DNA from: Pseudomonadota bacterium
GTDB lineage: Bacteria > Pseudomonadota > Alphaproteobacteria > Rhizobiales > Xanthobacteraceae
NCBI GenBank assembly: GCA_023451825.1
Contig: JAEXYA010000003.1
Location: forward strand, 1 to 64,000
Direction of reading: 5' to 3'
DNA: 64,000 bases
Positions within the stretch are counted from its first letter, which is position 1. Every line of letters begins with the position of its first letter. The translations under genes and the position numbers were made by a program. This document shows, in pieces, positions 57,235 through 64,000 of the stretch. Below the pieces are notes generated by a model. The model saw only the letters and a list, made by a program, of their open reading frames with translations. It ran no database searches and was not told the origin of the DNA.

Positions 57235-57266
57235 CTCGGATCGTAGCTCGCATCTTAGCTCGCATG

Positions 57267-57365
57267 CGTAGGATGGGTCGAGCGGAGGCGCGAAGCGCCG
57301 AAGCGAAACCCATCACGGCCGGGCGCTGGTGGCGATGGGTTTCGCTTCGCTCTACCCATCCGACG
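57267..57365. repeat. Palindromic repeat of the CGTAGGATGGGT family
   Basis: CGTAGGATGGGTCGAGCG and CGCTCTACCCATCCGACG form imperfect outer arms; inner arms GCGAAACCCATCAC and CGATGGGTTTCGC pair well. It lies between the csp gene and the terminator of the omp gene. Confidence 0.82.
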
Positions 57366-57383
57366 ATCTCGCGACCCGCACAG

Positions 57384-57411
57384 AAAAATCCCGGCCGCAG
57401 AGCGGCCGGGA
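57384..57411 (-). terminator. Rho-independent terminator of the outer-membrane protein gene
   Basis: TCCCGGCCG and CGGCCGGGA are a perfect 9-bp stem with a 5-base loop. On the minus strand a run of five T follows. Confidence 0.88.
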
Positions 57412-57468
57412 GTGGATCGGCATGGTTTCTTCTAACTTGGAGATGAAGCTCCGATCCGAGCGTTCGGA

Positions 57469-58089
57469 TCAGAAGTGGTAGTTCACGCCGAGGCGGACGG
57501 TGCCGAAGGACAGCGCGCTGTCGGTGCCGGTGAGCGTGTAGGTGTTGCGGGACAGATCGACATAGAGATATTCGATCTTGGCGGTCCAGTTCTGGTAGAT
57601 GCCGACTTCGGCGCCGACGCCGGCGGTCCAGCCCACCGAGGTCTGCGACTGCTGCAGGCCATTGCGCTCGGCTTCCAGGCTGCCGAATGACAGACCGGCC
57701 GTGCCGTAGAGTAGGACGTTGTTGAAGGCATAACCGATGCGGCCACGCGCAGTGCCGAACCACGGATTCGAGAACTTGTAGTCGCTGAAGCGGTCGTCGG
57801 CGCCGGTGCCCGAAATGTCGCCCTCGACACCGAACACGATCGGGCCGCTCTGCCAGTTGTAACCGGCGGTGACGCCGCCCACGATGCCCTTCGGCTTGGT
57901 CGGGGTGTTGGAAACGCTGCCCCACTCATAGCCCAGGGTGGCACCCAGATACGGGCCAGCCCAGCTATATGCGTTGAGCGGCTGCTGCACCGTATACGGC
58001 GCCCGCGACCGATAGGGCAGGTCCGCCGCCTGTGCCGCCGTAGCACCGGCCAATGTGACCGCGACTGCCGCGAACGCAAACTTGCTCAT
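57469..58089 (-). CDS. Omp25/31-like outer-membrane beta-barrel protein
   Basis: The 206-aa protein has a signal peptide (FAFAAVAVTLAGATAAQAAD), a Pro/Tyr-rich linker, an eight-stranded barrel pattern with YSWAGPYLGATLGYEWGSVS, and the end GTVRLGVNYHF, with terminal Phe. KIEYLYVDLSRN is a common motif of this rhizobial family. These proteins fix the outer membrane to the wall or face the host. A terminator follows 57 bases on. Confidence 0.92.
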   Translation of the reverse strand: MSKFAFAAVAVTLAGATAAQAADLPYRSRAPYTVQQPLNAYSWAGPYLGATLGYEWGSVSNTPTKPKGIVGGVTAGYNWQSGPIVFGVEGDISGTGADDRFSDYKFSNPWFGTARGRIGYAFNNVLLYGTAGLSFGSLEAERNGLQQSQTSVGWTAGVGAEVGIYQNWTAKIEYLYVDLSRNTYTLTGTDSALSFGTVRLGVNYHF

Positions 58090-58373
58090 CTCAACTCTCC
58101 AACACGCGTTACTGCCGTTTCCCTGCTTTGCGATGCACAAAGGCTTAGGGTTACGAAATTCCATCATTGATCGGGACGATTTATCGAGAGTTTTAGATTA
58201 AGCGGGTCTTAACGCGCCGGATCGGCGCGGTATTGGCGTTAAAAGAGTCTTACTTGGGGCGATCAGCGGCTTTCCACGGGTGTCGCAAGATCGCCGCAAG
58301 TCTGCCGCCGGGATGCCGCACCAAATGCCGCCGCATGCTGGCAGCAAGGCGCTGCAACGCTTAGATTGGCGGC

Positions 58374-60446
58374 ATGATTCAAGACCCCACCAATCCCCCA
58401 ACGGCGCCGGATGAGGCGGTGACCGAGCCCGGTCCCGTGCCCGATAAGCCGCAGGTCCAGTCCGGCCTGCAGGCGCCGCCGGATCTCGAGCCCGACCTGG
58501 CCGACGACGAGGAAGAGGCAGCGCTCCCGGACGAAGCCGAGGAAATTGCTGAGGAAATCCTCGAAGGCACGCTGGCCGTCGGCCGCGCCGCCATCGAGCA
58601 GGCCGTGCGTCTCGCGCCGACCTCGCCTGGCGTCTATCGCATGCTCAATGCGGCCCATGACGTGCTCTATGTGGGCAAAGCCAAGAACGTCAAAAAGCGC
58701 CTGTCGTCCTATGCCCGCCCCACTGGGCAGGTCATGCGCATTGCGCGGATGATCGCGGCGACGTCGGTGGTGGAGATCATCTCGACCAATACCGAGACCG
58801 AGGCGTTGCTGCTCGAAGCCAACCTGATCAAGCAACTGCGCCCGCGCTTCAATGTGCAGCTGCGCGACGACAAGTCGTTTCCCTATATCCTGATCACGGG
58901 CGATCACTGGGCGCCGCAAATCGTCAAACATCGCGGCGCGCAGTCGCGGCCGGGTCGCTATTTCGGTCCGTTTGCGTCCGTCGGCGCCGTCAACCGCACC
59001 ATCACGGCACTCCAGCGTGCGTTTCTCGTGCGCTCGTGCACGGACTCGTTCTTCGAGAGCCGCACGCGGCCGTGTCTGCTTTATCAAATCCGCCGCTGCT
59101 CGGGTCCGTGCACCAACGAGGTCGATTTCCCCGGCTATACCGAACTCGTCCGTGAAGCCACGGACTTCCTGTCCGGCAAGAGCCGTGCGGTGAAGCAATT
59201 GCTGGCCAGCGAGATGGAGAAGGCGTCGGAAGAACTCGCCTTCGAGACCGCAGCGCTTTATCGCGACCGTCTCGCCGCCTTGTCCGCGATCCAGTCGCAG
59301 CAAGGCATCAATCCGCGTACGGTGGAAGAGGCCGATGTGTTCGCCATCCATCAGGAAGGCGGCTACTCCTGCGTGGAAGTGTTCTTCTTCCGCACCGGCC
59401 AGAACTGGGGCAATCGCGCTTATTTCCCGAAGGCGGAGAAGTCTTTCACGCCGGAAGAAGTACTCGGCTCCTTCCTTGCGCAGTTCTATGAAGACAAGCC
59501 GCCGCCGAAGATGGTGCTGCTGTCGCACATGATCGAGGAAAGCGACCTGCTTGCAAGCGCACTGAGCGTCAAGGCCGGCTTCAAGGTCGAGGTCTCGACG
59601 CCACAGCGCGGCGAGAAGAAGGAGCTGATCACCCACGCGCTCACCAATGCGCGCGAGGCGCTCGGCCGCAAGCTTGCCGACACCGCAACGCAGACGCGCC
59701 TGCTGGAGGGCATGGTGACGACGCTCGGCCTGCCGAAGACGCCTGCGCGCATCGAGGTCTATGACAACAGCCACATCCAGGGCACCAATGCCGTCGGCGC
59801 CATGATCGTTGCCGGGCCGGATGGCTTCATCAAGAACCAGTACCGCAAGTTCAACATCAAGTCGGCCGAAACCACCCCAGGCGACGACTTTGCGATGATG
59901 AAAGAAGTGCTGCATCGTCGCTTCAAGCGCCTGCTGACACCGCCCGCGGAAGGCGAGGCGCCGAAACGCAAGGACGATGACGTGCCCCTCTGGCCCGATC
60001 TCGTCATCATCGATGGCGGCCGCGGCCAGCTCAATGCGGTGAAAGAGATTTTCGACGAGCTGAAGCTGACAGATGTCACTTTGATGTCGGTGGCCAAGGG
60101 CCCCGAGCGCAATGCCGGCCGTGAGACGCTGTTCTTGCCGGGCCGTGAGGCCATCAAGCTGGAGCCGCGCGATCCGGTTCTGTATTTCATCCAGCGGCTG
60201 CGCGATGAGGCGCATCGTTTCGTGATCGGCTCGCACCGGACCCTGCGGAAAAAGGATATCCGCGAGGCCGGCCTGCAGGAAATCCCGGGTATCGGCCCAA
60301 CCCGCAAACGGGCATTGCTCCATCACTTCGGCACCCTGAAAGAGATCGAGCGGGCCTCGGTGGGCGACCTCGGCAAGGTTCCAGGCATTTCCACCGAGAA
60401 TGCACGCAAGATTTTCGACTTTTTCCATCCTCAGCCGGGTCGGTAG
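58374..60446 (+). CDS. uvrC: Excinuclease ABC subunit C
   Basis: The 690-aa protein makes both incisions in nucleotide excision repair. After an acidic N-terminal extension of about 75 residues rich in Pro and Glu, the GIY-YIG nuclease domain reads TSPGVYRMLNAAHDVLYVGK. A UVR-type helix (LASEMEKASEELAFETAALY) binds UvrB. The UvrC RNase H-like nuclease has IEVYDNSHIQGTNAVGAMIV. Two HhH motifs end the protein (LQEIPGIGPTRKRALLHHFG, LGKVPGISTENARKI). The divergent upstream gap of 284 bases to the omp gene has no supported gene. Confidence 0.96.
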   Translation: MIQDPTNPPTAPDEAVTEPGPVPDKPQVQSGLQAPPDLEPDLADDEEEAALPDEAEEIAEEILEGTLAVGRAAIEQAVRLAPTSPGVYRMLNAAHDVLYVGKAKNVKKRLSSYARPTGQVMRIARMIAATSVVEIISTNTETEALLLEANLIKQLRPRFNVQLRDDKSFPYILITGDHWAPQIVKHRGAQSRPGRYFGPFASVGAVNRTITALQRAFLVRSCTDSFFESRTRPCLLYQIRRCSGPCTNEVDFPGYTELVREATDFLSGKSRAVKQLLASEMEKASEELAFETAALYRDRLAALSAIQSQQGINPRTVEEADVFAIHQEGGYSCVEVFFFRTGQNWGNRAYFPKAEKSFTPEEVLGSFLAQFYEDKPPPKMVLLSHMIEESDLLASALSVKAGFKVEVSTPQRGEKKELITHALTNAREALGRKLADTATQTRLLEGMVTTLGLPKTPARIEVYDNSHIQGTNAVGAMIVAGPDGFIKNQYRKFNIKSAETTPGDDFAMMKEVLHRRFKRLLTPPAEGEAPKRKDDDVPLWPDLVIIDGGRGQLNAVKEIFDELKLTDVTLMSVAKGPERNAGRETLFLPGREAIKLEPRDPVLYFIQRLRDEAHRFVIGSHRTLRKKDIREAGLQEIPGIGPTRKRALLHHFGTLKEIERASVGDLGKVPGISTENARKIFDFFHPQPGR

Positions 60447-60523
60447 GGAGAGGCGCGGGTGGTTTTGAGGTAAACAGGGTTGCGGCGGTTGACCTCCATG
60501 CCGCGGCAGTATTGGTAAGGCGC

Positions 60524-61135
60524 ATGACAGTGACCGCACGACGGGCCGGGACCTCAGCAATGACCCTGCCGAATATCCTGACTTATTCGCGGATCGTCGC
60601 CGTTCCGGTGGTGGTCGGCTGCATCTATTGGCAGTCGTCCATGGACGGCCCGCTATGGCTGCGCTGGGTTGCCGTCGCCATCTTCCTCGCCGCGGCCATC
60701 ACCGATTTCCTCGACGGCTACTACGCTCGCATCTGGAATCAGCAATCGTCCTTCGGTCGCATGCTCGACCCGATCGCCGACAAGCTCCTGGTGGCGTCCT
60801 GCCTCTTGATGCTGGCCTCGGATGCGACCATCAATCGCTGGACGCTGTGGGCCGCCATCGTGATCCTGTGCCGCGAGATCCTGGTGTCCGGCCTGCGCGA
60901 ATATCTTGCTGCCCTGCGCGTCAGCGTGCCGGTCACCAAACTCGCCAAATGGAAGACGGCAGCCCAGCTCGTCGCTATCGGCTTTCTGCTGGCCGGCGAA
61001 GCCGGCGACGTGGTGTTCGGCTATGTCACCTTCACCGGCGTCGTGCTGCTATGGATCTCGGCGATCGTGACCATCTATACCGGGTACGACTATTTCCGTG
61101 CCGGCGTGCGACACCTGTTCGAGGAAGACGCATGA
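60524..61135 (+). CDS. pgsA: CDP-diacylglycerol-glycerol-3-phosphate 3-phosphatidyltransferase
   Basis: The 203-aa membrane protein has the CDP-alcohol phosphatidyltransferase signature D-G-x2-A-R-x8-G-x3-D-x3-D in FLDGYYARIWNQQSSFGRML followed by DPIADK, and four or more membrane helices. PgsA makes phosphatidylglycerol phosphate, the first step to phosphatidylglycerol. The family-like start could also be ATG 60560 (MTLPNILTYSR). The stop overlaps moaD by 4 bases. Confidence 0.94.
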   Translation: MTVTARRAGTSAMTLPNILTYSRIVAVPVVVGCIYWQSSMDGPLWLRWVAVAIFLAAAITDFLDGYYARIWNQQSSFGRMLDPIADKLLVASCLLMLASDATINRWTLWAAIVILCREILVSGLREYLAALRVSVPVTKLAKWKTAAQLVAIGFLLAGEAGDVVFGYVTFTGVVLLWISAIVTIYTGYDYFRAGVRHLFEEDA

Positions 61136-61383
61136 AGCTGATGTATTTCGCCTGGGTTCGCGAGCGGATCGGCAAGGCCGAAGAGGTGATCGATCCGCCG
61201 GCGAGCGTGAGCACGGTCGGAGATCTGATCTCATGGCTGGCTTCACGCGGCGAGGAATATGCGCATGCGTTCGAGACGCCCAAGGTGATCCGTGCGGCGA
61301 TCGACCACACGCATGTGCGGCCTGATACGGCGATTGCCGGCGCGCGCGAGATTGCGTTCTTTCCGCCGATGACCGGTGGTTGA
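61132..61383 (+). CDS. moaD: Molybdopterin synthase sulfur carrier subunit
   Basis: The 83-aa ubiquitin-like protein starts MKLMYFAWVRERIGKAEEVI and ends FFPPMTGG; the C-terminal Gly-Gly is the site that carries thiocarboxylate sulfur. With MoaE it turns cPMP into molybdopterin. It overlaps pgsA by 4 bases and is followed by moaE after a repeat-filled gap. Confidence 0.94.
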   Translation: MKLMYFAWVRERIGKAEEVIDPPASVSTVGDLISWLASRGEEYAHAFETPKVIRAAIDHTHVRPDTAIAGAREIAFFPPMTGG

Positions 61384-61390
61384 AGTCATG

Positions 61391-61530
61391 TTGTCGTTTC
61401 CTGTCCCGCGCCCGATGCGGCACGACGTGCCGCTTCGCAGAACCGGGACCGCACAAAACTCCGGCGCTTGGTACGGCCCCGGCTCTGCGGAGCAGCACTG
61501 CGTGCTGCGCCGCGTCCGGGCCGCAGGGAG
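61391..61530. repeat. GC-rich palindromic repeat between moaD and moaE
   Basis: GCGGCACGACGTGCCGC and GCTCTGCGGAGCAGC with GCAGCACTGCGTGCTGC-type arms form nested GC palindromes, with CCCGCGCCCGATGCGG and CCGGGACCGCA around them. I recall related sequences in many intergenic gaps of this group. It would lie in the moaD-moaE mRNA. Confidence 0.65.
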
Positions 61531-61536
61531 TTTGTC

Positions 61537-62001
61537 ATGAGCGACAACGTCACCATTCGCATCCAGACTGGCGAATTCGATGTGAACGCCGAGATCGCCG
61601 CGCTCACCGCGAGCCGTACCGATATCGGCGCGGTCGTCACCTTCAGCGGCATCTGCCGTGGCGGCGAAGGCAGCGATGCGACGACGGCGCTGACGCTTGA
61701 ACATTATCCGGGCATGGCCGAGGCCGAGATCGGCCGCCACGCGGAGGAGGCGATGGCGCGCTGGCCGTTGACCGGGGTCACCATCGTGCATCGCACCGGC
61801 CGTATCCTGCCGGGTGAGAATATCATGGTGGTGCTAACGGCGTCGGCGCATCGGCAGGCGGCGTTTCAGTCGGCCGAATTCCTGATGGACTATCTGAAAG
61901 CGCACGCGCCGTTCTGGAAGCGTGAGGAAACTGCCGCCGGCACCGGCTGGGTCGCGGCCAAAAGTGGCGATGGCGACGCTGCGGCGCGCTGGGGTAAGTG
62001 A
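61537..62001 (+). CDS. moaE: Molybdopterin synthase catalytic subunit
   Basis: The 154-aa protein has GAVVTFSGICRGGEG, LTLEHYPGMAEAEIGRHAEE, WPLTGVTIVHRTGRILPGEN, ASAHRQAAFQSAEFLMDYLK and PFWKREE, where the Lys residues in LKAHAPFWKRE are the catalytic ones. It binds MoaD and adds two sulfurs to cPMP. It is separated from moaD by a palindromic repeat. Confidence 0.95.
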   Translation: MSDNVTIRIQTGEFDVNAEIAALTASRTDIGAVVTFSGICRGGEGSDATTALTLEHYPGMAEAEIGRHAEEAMARWPLTGVTIVHRTGRILPGENIMVVLTASAHRQAAFQSAEFLMDYLKAHAPFWKREETAAGTGWVAAKSGDGDAAARWGK

Positions 62002-62004
62002 ATT

Positions 62005-62107
62005 CGTAGGATGGGTTGAGCGCAGGCGCGTAGCGCCGGACCGATACCCATCACCGCACGCGCGGTGCTTGTTGTGATGGGTAGCGCTACGCTCAACCCA
62101 TCCTACG
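62005..62107. repeat. Palindromic repeat, perfect 18-bp outer arms
   Basis: CGTAGGATGGGTTGAGCG (62005-62022) and CGCTCAACCCATCCTACG (62090-62107) are exact reverse complements; ATACCCATCAC and GTGATGGGTA form the inner arms. It starts 4 bases after the moaE stop. Confidence 0.9.
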
Positions 62108-62151
62108 GCAACGGCGTGCTGTAAGTGACAGTGATGTTGGATCAGGATGTG

Positions 62152-63192
62152 ATGGCTAAGAAAATTGTGAAGACTGCTGCGAAGAAGGCAGCGAAAACAA
62201 CGACGGCGAAGTCGAAGACGTCTGCCAAGGCAAAGGCATCGGTGAAGAAGCTCGCCGCCGCCACACTGCCGAAGGTCGGGTCGGGTGAACTCGTCACGTT
62301 GCTGGATTATGTGCGCTACGCCACCAGCCGTTTCATCGAGGCAAAGTTGGCCTTTGCCCATGGCACCACCGATCCCGTTTCGGAAGCGGCGTTTATCGTC
62401 TGCGAATTGCTGCACCTGCATCCCGACCAGTTCGAGAGCTTTGCCATGGCGCGCGTGACTGCCGCCGAAGGCCGTAAGATTCTCGACGTCATTCATCGCC
62501 GCGTGACCACGCGGAAGCCCGCGGCCTATCTGGTCAACAAGATCTATATGCGCGGCCTGCCTTTCTATGTGGATGAGCGCACCATCGTGCCGCGCTCCTT
62601 TATCGGCGAATTGCTCGATACGCATTTTGCCGGCGATGACGGCGAGGGCGCCTCATTGATCGACGATCCCATGGAAGTCGAGAGCGTGCTCGATCTCTGC
62701 ACGGGCTCTGGCTGCATTGCGATCCTGTCCGCGCAGTCGTTCCCAAATGCGCAGGTCGATGCCGTTGATCTGTCGCCTGCGGCACTCGCCGTCGCCATGC
62801 GCAATGTGATCGACTACGGGCTCGACGAGCGGCTGACACTCTATAAAGGCGATCTGTTCGAGCCGCTGGGCGATACCACCTATGATCTGATCATCACCAA
62901 CCCGCCTTACGTGGATGCGCAGGGCATGGCCGATCTGCCGGATGAATGCCTGGCCGAGCCGAGCATGGCATTCGATGGCGGCGTCGATGGTCTCGATATC
63001 GTGCGCAAGATCATCGATCAGGCAGGCGCGCATCTCAATCCGCATGGCGGCTTGCTGTGCGAGGTCGGCCGTGGCCGTGCCAATGTCGATGAAGCGTTTC
63101 CCGATCTGCCGCTGATCTGGCTGGACACCGAAGATTCCGAAGGCGAAGTGTTTTGGGTGTCGGCGGCTGCGCTGCAGGGGCGAAATTCGTAG
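62152..63192 (+). CDS. prmB: Ribosomal protein L3 glutamine methyltransferase (PrmB-like) with Lys-rich N-terminus
   Basis: The protein (346 aa from 62152) has a Lys/Ala/Thr-rich N-terminal tail of about 35 residues (KKIVKTAAKKAAKTTTAKSK), a helical PrmB/HemK-type domain, and a SAM methyltransferase domain with VESVLDLCTGSGCIAILSAQ and the catalytic NPPY in DLIITNPPYVDAQGM. PrmB methylates Gln150 of ribosomal protein L3 in E. coli. The tail is histone-like and not part of the usual family. AGGA precedes ATG 62152; ATG 62134 and GTG 62125 are alternatives. Confidence 0.88.
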   Translation: MAKKIVKTAAKKAAKTTTAKSKTSAKAKASVKKLAAATLPKVGSGELVTLLDYVRYATSRFIEAKLAFAHGTTDPVSEAAFIVCELLHLHPDQFESFAMARVTAAEGRKILDVIHRRVTTRKPAAYLVNKIYMRGLPFYVDERTIVPRSFIGELLDTHFAGDDGEGASLIDDPMEVESVLDLCTGSGCIAILSAQSFPNAQVDAVDLSPAALAVAMRNVIDYGLDERLTLYKGDLFEPLGDTTYDLIITNPPYVDAQGMADLPDECLAEPSMAFDGGVDGLDIVRKIIDQAGAHLNPHGGLLCEVGRGRANVDEAFPDLPLIWLDTEDSEGEVFWVSAAALQGRNS

Positions 63193-63240
63193 GATGGGTT
63201 GAGCGCAGGCGCGGTGCGCCGGAGCGATACTCATCCTTCG
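63188..63240. repeat. Half copy of the CGTAGGATGGGTTGAGCG repeat
   Basis: CGTAGGATGGGTTGAGCGCA followed by GGCGCGGTGCGCCGGAGCGA and TACTCATCC is a single arm that begins within the last bases of prmB (it overlaps the stop codon). The second arm is absent. Confidence 0.75.
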
Positions 63241-63295
63241 GCAGCGGTGTTTGCCGACAACCGCGCCGCGCTCGCCGCAACGACGATGTAAAAGC

Positions 63296-64000
63296 ATGAC
63301 CGCGAAACATCTTTGGCTCGCCGAACTTCGTGCCACGCTATCGCTCGGCTGGCCGCTGATCCTGACCAATCTTGCTCAAATCGCGTTGACCACGACCGAT
63401 GTGATCGTGCTCGGCCGCGTGAGTGCCGAGGCGCTGGCCGCATCGGCGCTCGGCGTCAATCTCTATTTCGCGATTCTCATTTTCGCGATCGGCATCGTCA
63501 CGGCAACGTCGCCGATGATGGCGGAAGCGATCGGGCGCAAACTGCACATGGTGCGCGATGTGCGCCGCACCTTCCGACAGGGCCTATGGACGGCGGTGAT
63601 CGTCTCGATCCCGGCCTGGATCGCGCTGTGGCATACCGAAGAAATCTTGCTGATGTTCGGTCAGCAAGCGCAGGCCGCCGCCGACGCGCAAAGCTTCATG
63701 CGGATGCTGCAATGGGGTTTCCTCCCGGCGCTGGGCTTCATCGTGCTGCGCTCCTTCGTAGCGGCCGTGCAGCGGCCGCTCTGGGCGCTCGTGGTGACGG
63801 CGCTGGCGATCGTGTTCAATGCTGCCGCGAATTGGGTGCTGGTGTTCGGCCATCTCGGCTTTCCCGCGATGGGACTTGCGGGATCAGGACTTGCGACGGC
63901 GCTGTCGAACACCTTCCTGTTCATCATCTTCGTCGCCGTGGTGCTTTGGCATCCGAAGTTTCGACGTTATGCGCTGCTCGGCAATTTCTGGCGCGCGGAC
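63296..64000 (+). CDS. MATE-family multidrug / metabolite exporter, 3' end outside window
   Basis: The frame is open from ATG 63296 to the window end (235 codons). It starts with MTAKHLWLAELRATLSLGWP, has LILTNLAQIALTTTDVIVLG, the family pattern of helix 1, and then GIVTATSPMMAEAIG and several further membrane helices including GFIVLRSFVAAVQRPLWALV. NorM-like MATE proteins export cationic compounds in exchange for sodium or protons. The substrate cannot be told. Confidence 0.9.
   Translation, partial: MTAKHLWLAELRATLSLGWPLILTNLAQIALTTTDVIVLGRVSAEALAASALGVNLYFAILIFAIGIVTATSPMMAEAIGRKLHMVRDVRRTFRQGLWTAVIVSIPAWIALWHTEEILLMFGQQAQAAADAQSFMRMLQWGFLPALGFIVLRSFVAAVQRPLWALVVTALAIVFNAAANWVLVFGHLGFPAMGLAGSGLATALSNTFLFIIFVAVVLWHPKFRRYALLGNFWRAD

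Noticed and set aside
58263..60560. Very long minus-strand frame (765 aa) opposite uvrC
   Set aside because: High GC leaves the opposite strand open. The plus strand encodes a clear UvrC with all domains, and the minus translation has no motif.
1..64000. CRISPR arrays
   Set aside because: No regularly spaced direct repeats of 24-40 bases and no cas-like genes were seen. The palindromic repeats are single dispersed units.

Overview
The window looks like chromosomal DNA of an alphaproteobacterium of the Bradyrhizobium / Rhodopseudomonas / Afipia group. This rests on a Porin_2-type porin, an FlbT-regulated flagellin, an Omp25/31-like outer-membrane protein, high GC, and several families of palindromic intergenic repeats that I recall as typical of these genomes. 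No rRNA, tRNA or CRISPR array was recognised.

Region 1 (1-1.1 kb) is the 3' end of a host porin gene with its terminator.

Region 2 (about 1.4-30.7 kb) is a nearly complete late-gene block of an HK97-type siphovirus. In order it holds: a histone-like DNA-binding protein, an HNH endonuclease, terminase small and large subunits, portal, prohead protease, major capsid, head-tail connectors, a four-gene fibre or decoration insert, neck and tail-terminator proteins, tail tube, tail assembly chaperones joined by a programmed -1 frameshift signal, tape measure, distal tail proteins with a cysteine peptidase, a central tail-tip protein, a tail-fibre assembly chaperone, a fibre, and a lysis cassette (GH19-like endolysin with C-terminal membrane anchor, Rz/Rz1-like pair, small membrane proteins, RlpA-like protein). 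No integrase, excisionase, transposase or replication gene was found, so it is either a decayed or domesticated prophage or an element that relies on functions elsewhere.

Region 3 (about 30.8-42.4 kb) is an accessory zone of very small genes on both strands. It has an XRE regulator, two further Myb/SANT-like proteins, a ribbon-helix-helix protein, zinc-ribbon proteins, single-span membrane micro-proteins, a HicA/HicB-like toxin-antitoxin operon with a third gene in visibly AT-richer DNA, an HNH-like protein, and two paralogous copies of a small-gene cassette, one of them decayed.

Region 4 (42.6-64 kb) is core genome. It starts with motility and signalling genes (flagellin, FlbT, a CheY-like receiver and a TipF-like degenerate EAL protein). 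Housekeeping genes follow: HAD hydrolase, YihY, holin-superfamily membrane protein, histidyl-tRNA synthetase, tautomerase, thioesterase, DUF3617 protein, RNase T2, RlmJ, cold-shock protein, an Omp, UvrC, PgsA, MoaD, MoaE, PrmB-like methyltransferase and a truncated MATE exporter. The intergenic palindromic repeats occur only in this part, which helps place the right edge of the acquired DNA between about 42.1 and 45.8 kb.
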